64,000 bases of DNA, taken from positions 23,264,980-23,328,979 of the forward strand of contig OZ029927.1 in the NCBI GenBank assembly GCA_964023275.1. Reading direction: 5' to 3'. The position numbers were made by a program, and so were the translations under genes. The stretch is from Norana najaformis. Its lineage: Eukaryota > Annelida > Clitellata > Crassiclitellata > Hormogastridae. Numbering within the stretch: the stretch's first letter is position 1; every line of letters starts with the position of its first letter. Shown here piece by piece: positions 35,257-47,253 of the stretch. Under the pieces are notes generated by a model. That model was not told the origin of the DNA. It saw only the letters and a list, made by a program, of their open reading frames with translations, and searched no databases.

Positions 35257-35519
35257 AAATTAAAACCTCATAGGCCCTGGCCTTGTAGATCTCGGCCTAG
35301 TTGGTCTTGGCCTCGTTAACATCGTTGAAATTATTTTCTTTCGCACAGACAGCACGTGCTAAGTTCAAGAAAAAACAAAGTTTATGATTGGCATGCGAAC
35401 CAATATAGGTCTACTCCTGCACAGATGCTCCACAAGTATGGGCCTAGGCCTATGTAGGCTTTTGTAGTCCTATGTAGTCTAGTAGCTAAACAGACCAGCA
35501 ATTATTTCAGTGCGTGCAC

Positions 35520-35745
35520 GTATACCCCTGGGGCCCCCGAGACCATTTTAGGGGGTCCGCGAGGTCTAAACTATTTTCATTATTGCTATTTTGTTACGAA
35601 TTATTACAATAATTTCTCACTTTTAATTTCAAATAGCCTATGGTAAATATCGATAGATATACCCACATAAATAAAGCTTTTGTGGTCCTCGATAATTTTT
35701 AAGAGTGAAAAGGGGTCCTGAGACCAAAAAGCTTGAGAACCTCTG
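35520..35745. mobile_element. hAT-like non-autonomous element, fragment
   Basis: The right edge, read as reverse complement, begins CAGAGGTTCTCAAGC, a terminal sequence shared by many hAT elements, and the interior has the paired GGGGTCC blocks common in them. The left terminus is unclear and no 8-base target duplication was found. It belongs to an insert of about 1.1 kb (35257-36400) absent from spacer 1. Confidence 0.4.
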
Positions 35746-36261
35746 ATCAATTGCATGCGAAGATGAAGAACATGTAACAGCCCTAGCACATGAAGCCAAT
35801 GCTCGCCTTTAGTTGCTGGCATGCGAATGTGACAGCTGCAATTTTGTGTCTTATCGGCTCTCAACGGCAGTACTACAGACTTTGTGGGGTTTTTTGGATG
35901 ATAAGAGATCACCAGGTGAGAGTAATTTTGTAATCTTTGCAGCCTTTTTTGGTATATGCTGCTTATGCCCGAAATACCAACAAAAACTCCGATGTCTGTC
36001 GATTTTACCCAAGTAAAGGAAATCATTGAAACAGCTATCATTTCAACAGATATCGCTTAGGCTGAAGGGCAGTCGATTCAACGTATTCAGTTGCCAAAAG
36101 AACTCTCCTAATCCAGGTAACATGTAGGCCTACGTTTAGGTTTGGTGCATTTTGTGTAGTAGGCTTACTCTACTCATCCTGTGCTGTAAGTATACGAGGC
36201 ACGTGTCTATACGAAATTCCAGGTTAGAATCCAGGCCAGTGATAACAGTTCAGCTTAACAA

Positions 36262-36402
36262 CATCATTATTATTATCATTATATAATAATAATAATAATT
36301 ATTATTATTATTATTTTTATTATTATTATTATCATTATATAATAATAATAATAATAATTATTATTATTTTTATTATTATTATTATTATCATTATTATTAG
36401 AA
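36262..36402. repeat. ATT/AAT microsatellite with an internal 70-bp repeat
   Basis: Alternating TTA and AAT runs form near-palindromic blocks. A unit containing TATCATTATATAATAATAAT occurs twice in tandem. Spacer 1 has only a short TTA run here. Confidence 0.85.
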
Positions 36403-37718
36403 ATCAATATTAATCCGATATTATTTTAACTTTCGAATACAAGACACGTTTATCATTGCAACTATAGAGACACTCATTATTAAGAACAAAATATACCAGA
36501 TAATGCTTGGTGGTTTTACCGCCTCGTCAGCAATAAACTCAGTTTAAAACGTTTTTCAATAAACGACATATATATACACGTTTTCTTTGCTCAAAGTCTA
36601 ACAAACAGAAACGCAGGTCAATCAAGGTTTTGTAAATATTGTCACTTTCTCAATCATAATGATAATGCGGAAGAAAAAGAAGAGCTAATCCCGAGATGTG
36701 GCATTGGGTATGAAGTATTAGAGACTTCGGTTTTCTTAACCACGGCATATGAAGGTAGGTGGCCAATCCTCACGCTCAGCATCTGATCTTCTCTTCAAAC
36801 CGACAAAGAAACAGCCGATGTGCTCATTTTATAACTGAGCACACTAGATGGCACTGAGGATTAGGAATCTTCGAATGTCTTTCTGTCCTCGCGCTGATTT
36901 GGCTTGATAGTCCAGGAAGCTAACTAACCATAGACTATTGCGCCCACCATAATGATTGCAAACAATTTACAAGCAATATCATATACGGTTTGGAAAGTAT
37001 TATAGCCGGTGCATTGTGCACATCCGCCTGCATGCATGCGCTGACTAATGAGCCCACATATGGAGGTTCTTCCGGGTGAGTTTATGCACTTAGCGGATTA
37101 CTTTTCAGATGCTTTCAATTAGAACCGACCATATTAATTTTCCGCGCCTGGTTTTCAGTTATATATTTCAAATTTGGACACATGCTACATCCGTAAACTA
37201 AAATTATCGTAATTTCCCTGGCCAGAGAGAGAATTCTTAAGCATTTGTGACAAGAGGAAATTTGTCAATGCATCGCCGTCTAGAAGTGAGTTACAAAAGT
37301 CAAGACGATTTAAAACTATTGCATTGGCTAGTTATTCCAAGGAAGTTTGAGGCATAATAGCTGAGTAGTAATTCGCTGGTCTGGCGAACTAGCGTTTTGA
37401 ACAACAACGAGCCAAATACTTAATTATTTACTTCTTCTAAACCAATTTAGTAAAACGTTAATTAGTTAATGCATTGAGTAGTTAAGCAGTTATGCGTATC
37501 TATGCTGACCTTGGCGTTCAATTTGCTAATTGAATTTAAGTACCAAGCGCGATAGAACGGGTCGCCCAAGGATATACTGCGTAGCCTAACACATACGGGC
37601 AGCAATTATTGAACAGGAAATGCTGAATCGCGACAGTAGCTGTTAGCAGATGACCTTTCAAAGCACGAAGTATTATTAATATAGAGTCAGTATTTGCCAC
37701 AGCTGAATCCTAAAACAG
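36403..37718. other. Spacer 2, part matching 6430-7827
   Basis: Aligns with spacer 1 with scattered substitutions and small gaps. No gene or mobile element is recognised. Confidence 0.5.
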
Positions 37719-37822
37719 CTAAAATTGAATATCAGAAGGAGAACGTGGGTGAGTTTCTCAATGTTTCACTTTCGGTATCTGGTAGCCACCTCAGAACTAT
37801 AAGACGCTTTCCGATCTCTACG
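37719..37822 (+). pseudogene. Exon-like segment, frameshifted copy
   Basis: The counterpart of 7828-7932 is 104 bp instead of 105: GGTAGACC became GGTAGCC, which shifts the frame midway. Acceptor (AACAG) and donor (gtaaga) are kept. Confidence 0.35.
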
Positions 37823-38229
37823 GTAAGAAGTCTGAATAGTGCTGCCGCATTTATGATTATTCATTTCCAGCGTATTACTGTTAACTTTGGGTATATGAGA
37901 AAATACGCCTTGCTACTCGCTCTAATGTGGGTTCAATATGTCGCCTACCGGATATCTCTAATACTCAACCAAACGCCGTTACCCCTTAAGTGATCTATGT
38001 ACGTTTCGTCTTTTTTCTCTGCTTTACAATGGATAATAATAATGACCTGTTGACCTGTTCTCATTCGCCTTAACCATACGTCATTGATATATTAAAGTGG
38101 GTATAATAAGCGTAGATGACTTCCTGGTTAGTACTGAACTGTCATTGTTTCCTGGCAGACCGATCAAAATATGTATGCATCTATGTAAACTATACCAAGG
38201 TTGGATTTAAAACTGTGGTTTTCTAAAGG

Positions 38230-39285
38230 ACATCGATTAATGCTTTATTTCATTTTTCTTTCTTTCATTCGCTTGCTGCTCATTTGTTAACTTATTTGGT
38301 GAGTCTTTTCTTTCACTTGTTAATTTATTTACTCGTTCTATTACAGAGTTAATATGAGCAGGTAAACAAGTATGAGAATGAGTAATCAGTCATAATATAT
38401 TAAACTGCACAGTAGGCTTAGACACTACAGGACTTGTTGGAATTGTGAGGAAATAAGGATCAGAACGTAGCGATAGACAGGATGAACGATGAACGATGTG
38501 ATTTAGGACTTCTTAAGTGAGGCCTCGTTATATAGCGTTCAGTCGTTTAGACATGCAGAAACGGCCAGAGAGTCGACGAGGTCGGTCGGACAATCTTTCA
38601 GGATAGACTCAGCTAAGAGTTCGGCAAGGCGAACATTCTCGTTCTGTGCAATGGTGTTCAGTCAATCTAGTATTCGGAAGAACAGTGTTCATGAAAATTA
38701 AAATACAGAAAAACAAAAGAACTCTGTTACAGTTCTTTTATGCCTTTAGTCATTAGCAGATATGCTTTTGACTGAATGCTTGTAGCTCCATCGCACTCTG
38801 GTTCCCTCGCAACTAATTCTTGCTTTTTCAGAAGGCATCTCTGGACAACTCCTCTAAATTGATGCAGGATCGCGAATAAGCTGAAGCTTATCTTTTAAGT
38901 TATAAATTTTAGAGTTTATTAATACGATTACAATTAAGATATTAGACGCTCATTCCCAAGTGTTGTCAATGTCATTTTCTTAACATCGTCTCTTCTTTGG
39001 AGACTAAGATTTCTAGCGACATCATCTATGTCAACTAACATCTCCCGATTTAATCAACTCTGAGTATAGAGTTTAAATGCAAACGCTATGGAATGTCTGT
39101 CGCTAAACTGCATTGTAGTGCAGTCAGCGACTGATCTTTAAAGAACCAATAATATGTTTGTCTTAAAGCTATTGGTTTGTGCATACTAAAATAGTTTTTC
39201 TTAGATTTGTGATTTTTATAATTCTGGATTACTAAATTTCATCGTTATAGCGGGTGTCACAAGTGATGAACATCGCCAACGGTTA
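38230..39285. other. Spacer 2-specific insertion, about 1 kb
   Basis: Spacer 1 is continuous across this point (about 8873-8890). Nothing coding or transposon-like is recognised. The left part is pyrimidine-rich. Confidence 0.45.
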
Positions 39286-39319
39286 ATTTCAAGAAGACTG
39301 ATTTGCTATATGCAGGGAA

Positions 39320-39386
39320 ATAAAAGTTCACATTGTTATTCACAACTTGGCTTGCCTTTCTGGCTTCATTTTTACTCAAACCAATG
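39320..39386 (+). pseudogene. Decayed alternative signal-peptide exon before copy 3
   Basis: It has the same length as 8928-8994 and an intact hydrophobic frame (ending FIFTQTN). The start ATG is now ATA and the donor G|gtaagt is now G|ataagt, so it can no longer act as a first exon. Confidence 0.5.
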
Positions 39387-41322
39387 ATAAGTAGCCGAGA
39401 TGGTATGGAAACTATGCAATCGTAATAAGATTACTTGTGTTAATTTATTGTTATGTCTGATCCTATTTCGTCTCATCCGAAATTGTGTATCATGTCAGTG
39501 TTATGATTAGCTAGACATCAATCGATATCGTTTCCCAGCAAAAGTATAAGGTTGGCTTTAGTGCGGTAAAATCCATCCGATCTCTTTGATATAGAGGTGC
39601 ACAAGTTAAATGCTTTATGGAATTGTCTTTAACTCTCAGCAGAAACAGTTATGTATTTTGAAACAAATGCACGATTTGGTGCCTTAAAAAGTTTAAATGA
39701 AACACAATGTTCCGCTCTCAAGAACTTACGTCTATCTACTTCCGGCTGATAGGGGATAATCGCCTGTTGTAGATATGCAACAATTTATGTTTAAATTTAG
39801 TTTAATTGAAAGAAATCGGGTCGATATAGCAAGAAACGTTTTTAAAAAATTTACCGCAAAGGAGCGGGGTTTCTGGAGTTTGATTAGAGTAGGCCTAATA
39901 ATAAGCCCTAAACTCGTTCCGATGGAGCAAAAGAAAGAGCTTTTGGAAGAAAATATCGAAGTAAGCAGACTTGCTTGTTGTCAAAAAAATAAATATAGAA
40001 GAAACGATAGATTGCAGACATTCATTTTAGCTCATCCAAGAATTCTCTTGGCATTTCCAACTGGAGCTCAACGCTGTCCACTTGTAATCTGAATGCCTTC
40101 AGGATTGAAACGTCAAATGGCGGCGCATGAGACTTCGATAACAAACTTCGAAAATCCGTCCAAAGCACTCAAAAGCGAGGGCAAAAGAGATAACGCATAC
40201 TGGGTCACAATAGTAAGCCGAGAAACAAAACATCGTGCAAATGCCCACATGAACAACTGAGTGACCAAAACGGCATTCTAGAGAAACATGCTGACATCTT
40301 GGTCACGTGCATTCTTATATGTGGACATAAATGGACATTCATGCAGGAGCACGGCTGTGGTTACCGATGCAAAAACGCACTGAATTTGAGATCCAAATGT
40401 TTATGCAGCTTTCAAGACGTGTTCCATTTTACCTCTATGAGTTTAACTATGTGACATAATCTCATCCATCATTACCAATAGATCCCTTTGTTATGATACG
40501 ACAGTTGAGCCCGCGGCTCGAATGTTCACACTGTAGCATAAAATCTCTTCGTTTTAGTTGATCCAACCTATATTAAATAAGTTGCCTAGCAACCTATGAC
40601 AAGAGCTCCTTGGTCTTTCTTTACCTCTTTTTCCTAAGCTCTTGAACGCCATTCTGTTCGACTGTGGTTTGTGTTGTCATGAATGTAACGTCTCTAATGA
40701 GTCTCTCGTGAAGAGGCGTTATCTAAATCTTCGATTACATTTGCAGTTACAATAACATACTTATTACGCTCCGGTCAGTAGTGACCCAATAAACTGAATA
40801 ACTTGGACTGAATGACCTGTTGGTTGTTCAATGATCTGTTTGGTTGAGTCGGAAGGATAACAAGCTTTAAAGTAGAAATCCAATAACCAAGCAGCGTTTT
40901 ATAGAGTATTATTGTTCGTCAAGAAATTTGCAATTTTGCATGGTGCACCTGATTTCAATCGTCGAATGCACTGAATTCAATCGCATAAAATTAGCTGTTT
41001 GAACCGATATTTAAATGTGTTGACTAGGTCTAAGGCTTTCGATATGCTAGCGTAAATTGTCAAAACTGAATCCCCTGCTTCTGTTAATATCTGAAAGTCT
41101 TCCCTTAAAAAAAAGGAAGCGAATCTGCGACTCAAGAAAATCGACCATTGAAATAAGTCACATATTTTAGAAGCGGAAGTTTTGAATAAAAACGGCAATT
41201 ATTACATTTGTTTATTGTGTTTTATATTCAGACGGATAGCATGCTGTAAAGATCATTCAAAAAAATTTGGACCGACACTTGTATTTCCATTTAAGGCCTC
41301 AAGCTTCGAACTGGATCAGAAA
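39387..41322. other. Spacer 2, distal part, upstream of copy 3
   Basis: Follows 8995-11176. Short open frames near 39775-40092 and 41182 are not supported as genes. The promoter of copy 3 should be at the right end, but no core element is convincing. Confidence 0.5.
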
Positions 41323-41389
41323 ATGACGATTTTCAAGGCTATTTTCATCATTTTGTTCTTTTTTAAGCCAAGTTTTACTCAGAATCACA
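41323..41389 (+). CDS. Copy 3 first exon: signal peptide
   Basis: [14 protein letters not shown] is followed by KPSFTQ and a consensus donor (gtaagt) in phase 1. It is one codon shorter than copy 2. Confidence 0.85.
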
Positions 41390-44300
41390 GTAAGTTTTTA
41401 CAGCTTTGCCTATAAAAATATAAGCCGAACTCAGGCAAAACAAATATTTCAGATTGTTAAACAACGCATTTAATCGTGACAGCATAAAACTCACAGTCTC
41501 AATAAATCTAATATAATCCGCAACTTTCTTCTCAGCCTTCATCAAGCTACCGCGAGTAGCATTCGATGGTTAAAATGAAGTAAAGCCGCAGTCCCAAACC
41601 TCATATCCAGTCCAGACCAGAAGTCAGACTACGAGTGATAGGCGATTCAGATGAGTTGAGATTCGAGTCCAGATTAACGAAGTCAGAGGACAGTCTAGGA
41701 TGAATAAGCAAATGGATAGAGAAGAGATTTCAGTTCACTTTCCATAACGGTAACACAGCCTGACAAATAATAATCCTCTCTTCTGTCTTCTTCCTTTCCT
41801 TGTCTCCAGGCTATCCAGTCTTGTACTTCATTCGATATGCTGGGCAATCCCTCTGACTTGACGGAGCGCTCCTGAATAAGCAGGTGCCCTGTGCTTAACT
41901 TTAAAAGTAGCGCTTTAAATTTTTCACTTTACGATTACGATTAGTTAGTTTCACGTAATCATCATGAATGGAATCTTTGGCGCAGAGGTTAACATTTGTG
42001 TCTTTTGTTAACTGAAAACTAATATCGCCGTTAATTCATTTGCTTCAACTTTGAGGTGTTCTTCTTTAGCTGTTGCTGTCGTTGGAAGAAACGTGACAAT
42101 TACATGTAGTGGTTGTGCGTACATAGAATCGTAAGTGTACAGGAATTAATATATTTTAATTCATTCTCTGTGTCTTCGGGCTTTTTGAGTAAATTGAAAG
42201 AAAATTTCCAAATGTGGATGATTTAAGTTCCAAGTATCGTGGATGTTAAGTATGCAGCTGGAAAATATGAATGTAATTTGTATGATGTTTGACTGGTACA
42301 CAATGCATGACCACATTCAGCTGTTATTGTTCTCCAGCAATTACGTCATATGATGAAGATATGTTGAGAACATGACAATAGTTCCATGTGGGCTTCACAT
42401 GTCTTACATATCGAGGCATATACGACAATATTTTCATATATGCGTCACATGCCCCACATCTGGTCTCTATATACCCATATATAAGATATATAAAGCCCAT
42501 ATAGGAATATTTCCATATTCTCATCATATCCTTAAAATGTGACGTTGCCGTTGGTGTTGGCTTTCAGCTTAGGTTTTTGATGAACTTTATGATGTAAGTT
42601 CCTTTGCAATAATTTTATTTGTTTAGTCTGTACATTGAGCATTCAACATTTTTCTGGACTGGGCCAGGGAATACTCTTCCTAATGGAAGATACACTTTGG
42701 AGTCACGCAATTCAACTCTCACCATCATTAACGTAACTGCATCTGACGAGGGAAACTACACCTGCAACGCATTATTTACCCAAAACCACCACCAGCATAT
42801 TTATGAGATAATCATCGTCGAGGGTGTGTCTTGTTTATCGAGTAATGCGCTATAAAATCCTATGATGTCATACATTATGCTATCACAAATTCTTTGTCTG
42901 GCTTTATGAAAGTTATAGTTTAACGTGAATTAGCAATATTCTATTGAGGTAAATTTGAGAGGTAGGAGAATTTAAAACGAGTTATCTTTAACAGTTCCCA
43001 AACTGCTTCCTTTAAACGACTTGTTTATACATGGTAGGCTCAGAAAATTTATGAAATGCAAGTTCTGAGCCGCAACTTCGTAGATCTTTTTGCGTTATTC
43101 AATATATTTATAATTGCGAAGTCTGAAAAAAATATAGTTAATTATTAGATTGAAATTTTTCGGCCTTTTTATTACTTCTGCCATTCCTAACGTACTCTAG
43201 ACATTGACAATTTGATGCAATTGCTAATATTTTATATGTTAGCTGCGCCTAGTTTTCTCACGGTAAAGGATGGTCCATACAACGTCAACGTCACTGAAGG
43301 CGAATCATTTACTTTCAACTGCAACGCATTTGCCAAACCAAGGCCTACGATTGTATGGCTTCAAGATGGCAGAGAAATCGATCGTAAGTGATCCTGCTAC
43401 TCATTTATGTTCACGTACATAATTATGCACGTATAATCACAGGTACGATTGAAGATAAACTTAAGCTGTTATTGCTGTTTTGCGGATATAATTGAGTTTT
43501 AGTGGTACGTTATATCTAGTAGATCCTAAGTAGACTTTTCTCCTGTATTTTGATAACGTAATGACATTTGACCAAACCTTTTGGACTGACCTTGCCTTTT
43601 TTAACTTCCATATTTTAACAGGTCATATACGATGCTATTAGGCTCATCGATTGGTGAACGTTGGCTCATCCTGTTAGCAACGTAAGCACATTACAGCCCA
43701 TCTGGAGGCCAGTGAAGGTGGCTTTTTGAAAATAATATCAACTATCGAATAGCTAGTTGTTTCTTTAAAGCTAACGTCCCTCCCAAGAGATTTTCATTCA
43801 GCAACGACAAGAAAAGACTGACGATCACAGACGTTTGTCGAAACTGCTCTGACCGGGAGAACCAAACGGACCTGATGGTTATTCAGTGCAACGCAAGCAA
43901 TATTCACGGATACGCCTTTGCTTCGGGATACCTCGATGTTTTCAGTGAGTTCATTAATAAATGCTACAATATAAAGGAAGTAGATCACTGTAAGATACGC
44001 TTATATCAATCAGGTCGAGTTGGACCAGTTTTCCGTAAGCCTCATTAAATCTGCATCGAATATCAGGCATTAGTAATATTTTTGGAGATAACTTCTAGAG
44101 ATGGTAGAATTTAAAACGCAAAATTGGTAATACTACATTTCCATATTTCTTGCTTTAAAAGAGATTGTTTTCACACGGGCCGTTGATAAAATTTAGAAAC
44201 TTCAACTTTTGAGTTACAACTTCTTGAATAAACTTTGATTAAAAATGTGTTTCCTTGATTATGCATATATATATATATATATTTATAGTTTTCAGTAGTA

Positions 44301-47216
44301 TGAAAAAAATGTTAGACTGGATTTACCTGCCTTTTTGTTACTTCTGCCATTTCGAACATTCTCTGAACCTGGACAACTTTTTGCAAGTTCTTTTTCTTCT
44401 ATTTCAGCTGTGCCTAGATTTCCCACTGCGAAGGATGGTCCATACAACGTTAACGTCACTGAAGGCGATTCATTTACTTTCAACTGCAAAGCATCTGCCC
44501 ATCCAGAGGCTAAAATTGTTTGGCTTCAAAATGGCAGAGAAATCGATCGTAAGTGATACCGCTACACATTCATGTTTTAATTTAATGTAATGACTTAAAG
44601 AGCGCCGTTATTGTAATGCCTAAGGCATTAGTCGATCAGTCGCTTCAAGTGAAATCTTAGTCAAAATCAAAATGCGTTGTGAAGTCAAGAGCAATTAATA
44701 TAGGTCAGAGAAACCAGAAGCTCGGCTACCGTGGGTACGCAATTTTTGAAGCAGAGGAGTTTTAAGTTTAGACCTGAAAGACATCAACAAACGAACAGAA
44801 CGAATAGAACAAGGCTGGCAATTCCAAAGCCATAGACCAGAAACCGAGTAGTCCTGAGAGCCCAACACAGTTTCGGTAAGGGAAACAGCAAGTCTCCATT
44901 GATTAAATGCAATATTTGTTGGATTGAGTGATGGCATGGAACGTAGGTAGGTTGATTGTAATAAATGTATTACATATTCACATATATATATATAAATATA
45001 TATATGTACAATTGAATATAAGTACATATATATATATACTGTTGCGTATGAATTTATATCATGAAGACTCGAATGCAGACTTTTCTTCTTTTGACACCCA
45101 AAGGACATTAGGTCAAACCTTAAGGACTATTTTGCCTTTTCTTAATTCAGCAAGACAAATATGATGCTATGAAGCTCATCGATTGGTGAACTTTGGTTCA
45201 CCCTTTGAACAACGTATGTACAATGCAGGCCATCTAGTGGCCAGTGAAGGTGGTTGTCTAGAAATAATATTAATTATTGAATAGCTATTTACTTCATTTA
45301 AGCATACTTCCCTCCTGCGAGATTTACATTCAGCAACGACAATAAAAGTCTGACAGTCAGAAACGTTTGTCGAAACTGCTCTGACCGGGAGGGCAAAACA
45401 GACCTGGTGGTCATTCAGTGCAACGCAAGCAACGTTCTCGGATATGCCTTTGCCTCTGGATTCCTCAATGTTTTCAGTGAGTTTATCAATAAATGTTATA
45501 ATATAAAGGAAGTAGACCAGAATCAGATACGCTTATATCAGTCAACTCGAGTTCGACCAGTTTTCCGTGAGTCTCATTGAATCTGCATCGAATATCAGGC
45601 ATTAGTAATATTTTAGGAGATAACTTCTAGAGATGGTAGAATTTAAAACGCAAAATTGGTAATTCGTCATTTTCATATTTCTTCCTTTAAAAGAGATTGT
45701 TTTCAAACGGAAAGTTGATAAAATTTAAGAACTTCAATTTTTGAGTTACGACTTCTTGAATAAACTTTGACAAATAAATGTGTTTCCTTGATTCTATGTA
45801 TATATCCATATAAATAGTGTTCCAGTGGTATAAAAAACCGTTGTTAGACTGGATTTATTCCTGCCTTTCTGTTACTTCTGCCATTCCGAACGTGCTTTGG
45901 ATATTGACAAGTTTTCGCAAGTTCTCTTTTTATATTTCAGCTGTGCCTAGGTTTCCCACTGTAAAGGATGGTCCATACGACGTCAACGTCACTGAAGGCG
46001 ATTCAATTACTTTCAGCTGCAACGCATCTGCCCATCCAGAGGCTAAAATTGTCTGGCTTCAAGATGGTGGAGAAATCGATCGTAAGTGATGTCGCTACTC
46101 ATTCAGGTTTTAATCTAATCTAATCACTTATAAAACACCGTTATTGTAATGCCAAAGGCATCAATCGATTAGTCGCTTCAAGTGAAATCTTAGTCAAAAT
46201 CAAAACCCATTGTGAAGTCATGAGGTCGAACTCCAATAGGTCAGAGAAACCAGAAGCTCGGCTTCCGTGGGTACGCAATTTTTGAAGCAGACGAATTTTA
46301 AATTTAGACCTGAATGACATCACAGAACTGAAATAACGAATAGAACGTGGCTGTCAATTCCAAAGCAGTGGACCAGCAACCGAGGAGACCAGAGGGCCCA
46401 ACACAGTTCGGGTCTGGGGAACTGTTAGAGTCACAATGTCCATTGATCAGTTGCAATATTTGTTGGAATGAGTGATGAGCATAGGACGTAGGATGGTCAT
46501 CTGTTATAAATGTGGTGCATATTCATATGTATATATATACACGTACAATTGGATATATGTATATATATGTATTATTACGTGTGTATTTAATTCACGAAGA
46601 TTCTAACATAGACTTTCTTTCTACATTTTGAAAACCTAATGACTTTAGGTCAAGGCCTTTGGACTATGTTTGCCTTTTCTTAATTCAACAGGCTGAATAT
46701 GATGCTATTAACCTCATCGGTTGGTACTTTGATTAACCCTATTAACAAAGTATGTAAAATGCAGGCCATCTAGAGGCCAGAGAAGGTCGCTGTCTGGAAA
46801 TAATATCAGTTATTAATTAGCAAATTGTTTCGTTAAAGCTAACAACCCTCCTGCGAGATTTGAATTCAGCAAAGACAATAAAAGTCTGACAATCAGAGAC
46901 GTTTGTCTAAACTGCTCTGACCGGGAGAGCAAAACAGACCTGACTGTTCTTCAGTGCAACGCAAGCAACGTTCTCGGATACGCCTTTGCTTCGGGATACC
47001 TGAATGTACTCCGTGAGTTTACTATTAAATATTATCATATAAATCTAGTAGATCTCTAACTGATACGCTTATATGAGCCAGTTCGAGTTTGACCAGTTTT
47101 TCGTAAACCTCATTGTCTGGACGGTAGCCGATTTGATAGAGCGCTAGGCATGTAAGTTGGAGAGTACGTGTTCGCATATGATTTTGACGATGATGATGGT
47201 GATGATGATGATGACA

Positions 47217-47253
<37 letters not shown>

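Noticed and set aside
35604..36041. Minus-strand open frame of 145 codons in spacer 2
   Set aside because: It overlaps the hAT-like fragment, has no family resemblance and lies in an insert absent from spacer 1.
44695..45108. Minus-strand open frame of 137 codons in the Ig2b intron
   Set aside because: It is Repeat C running into TA-rich simple sequence. The conserved peptide is a repeat-derived remnant.
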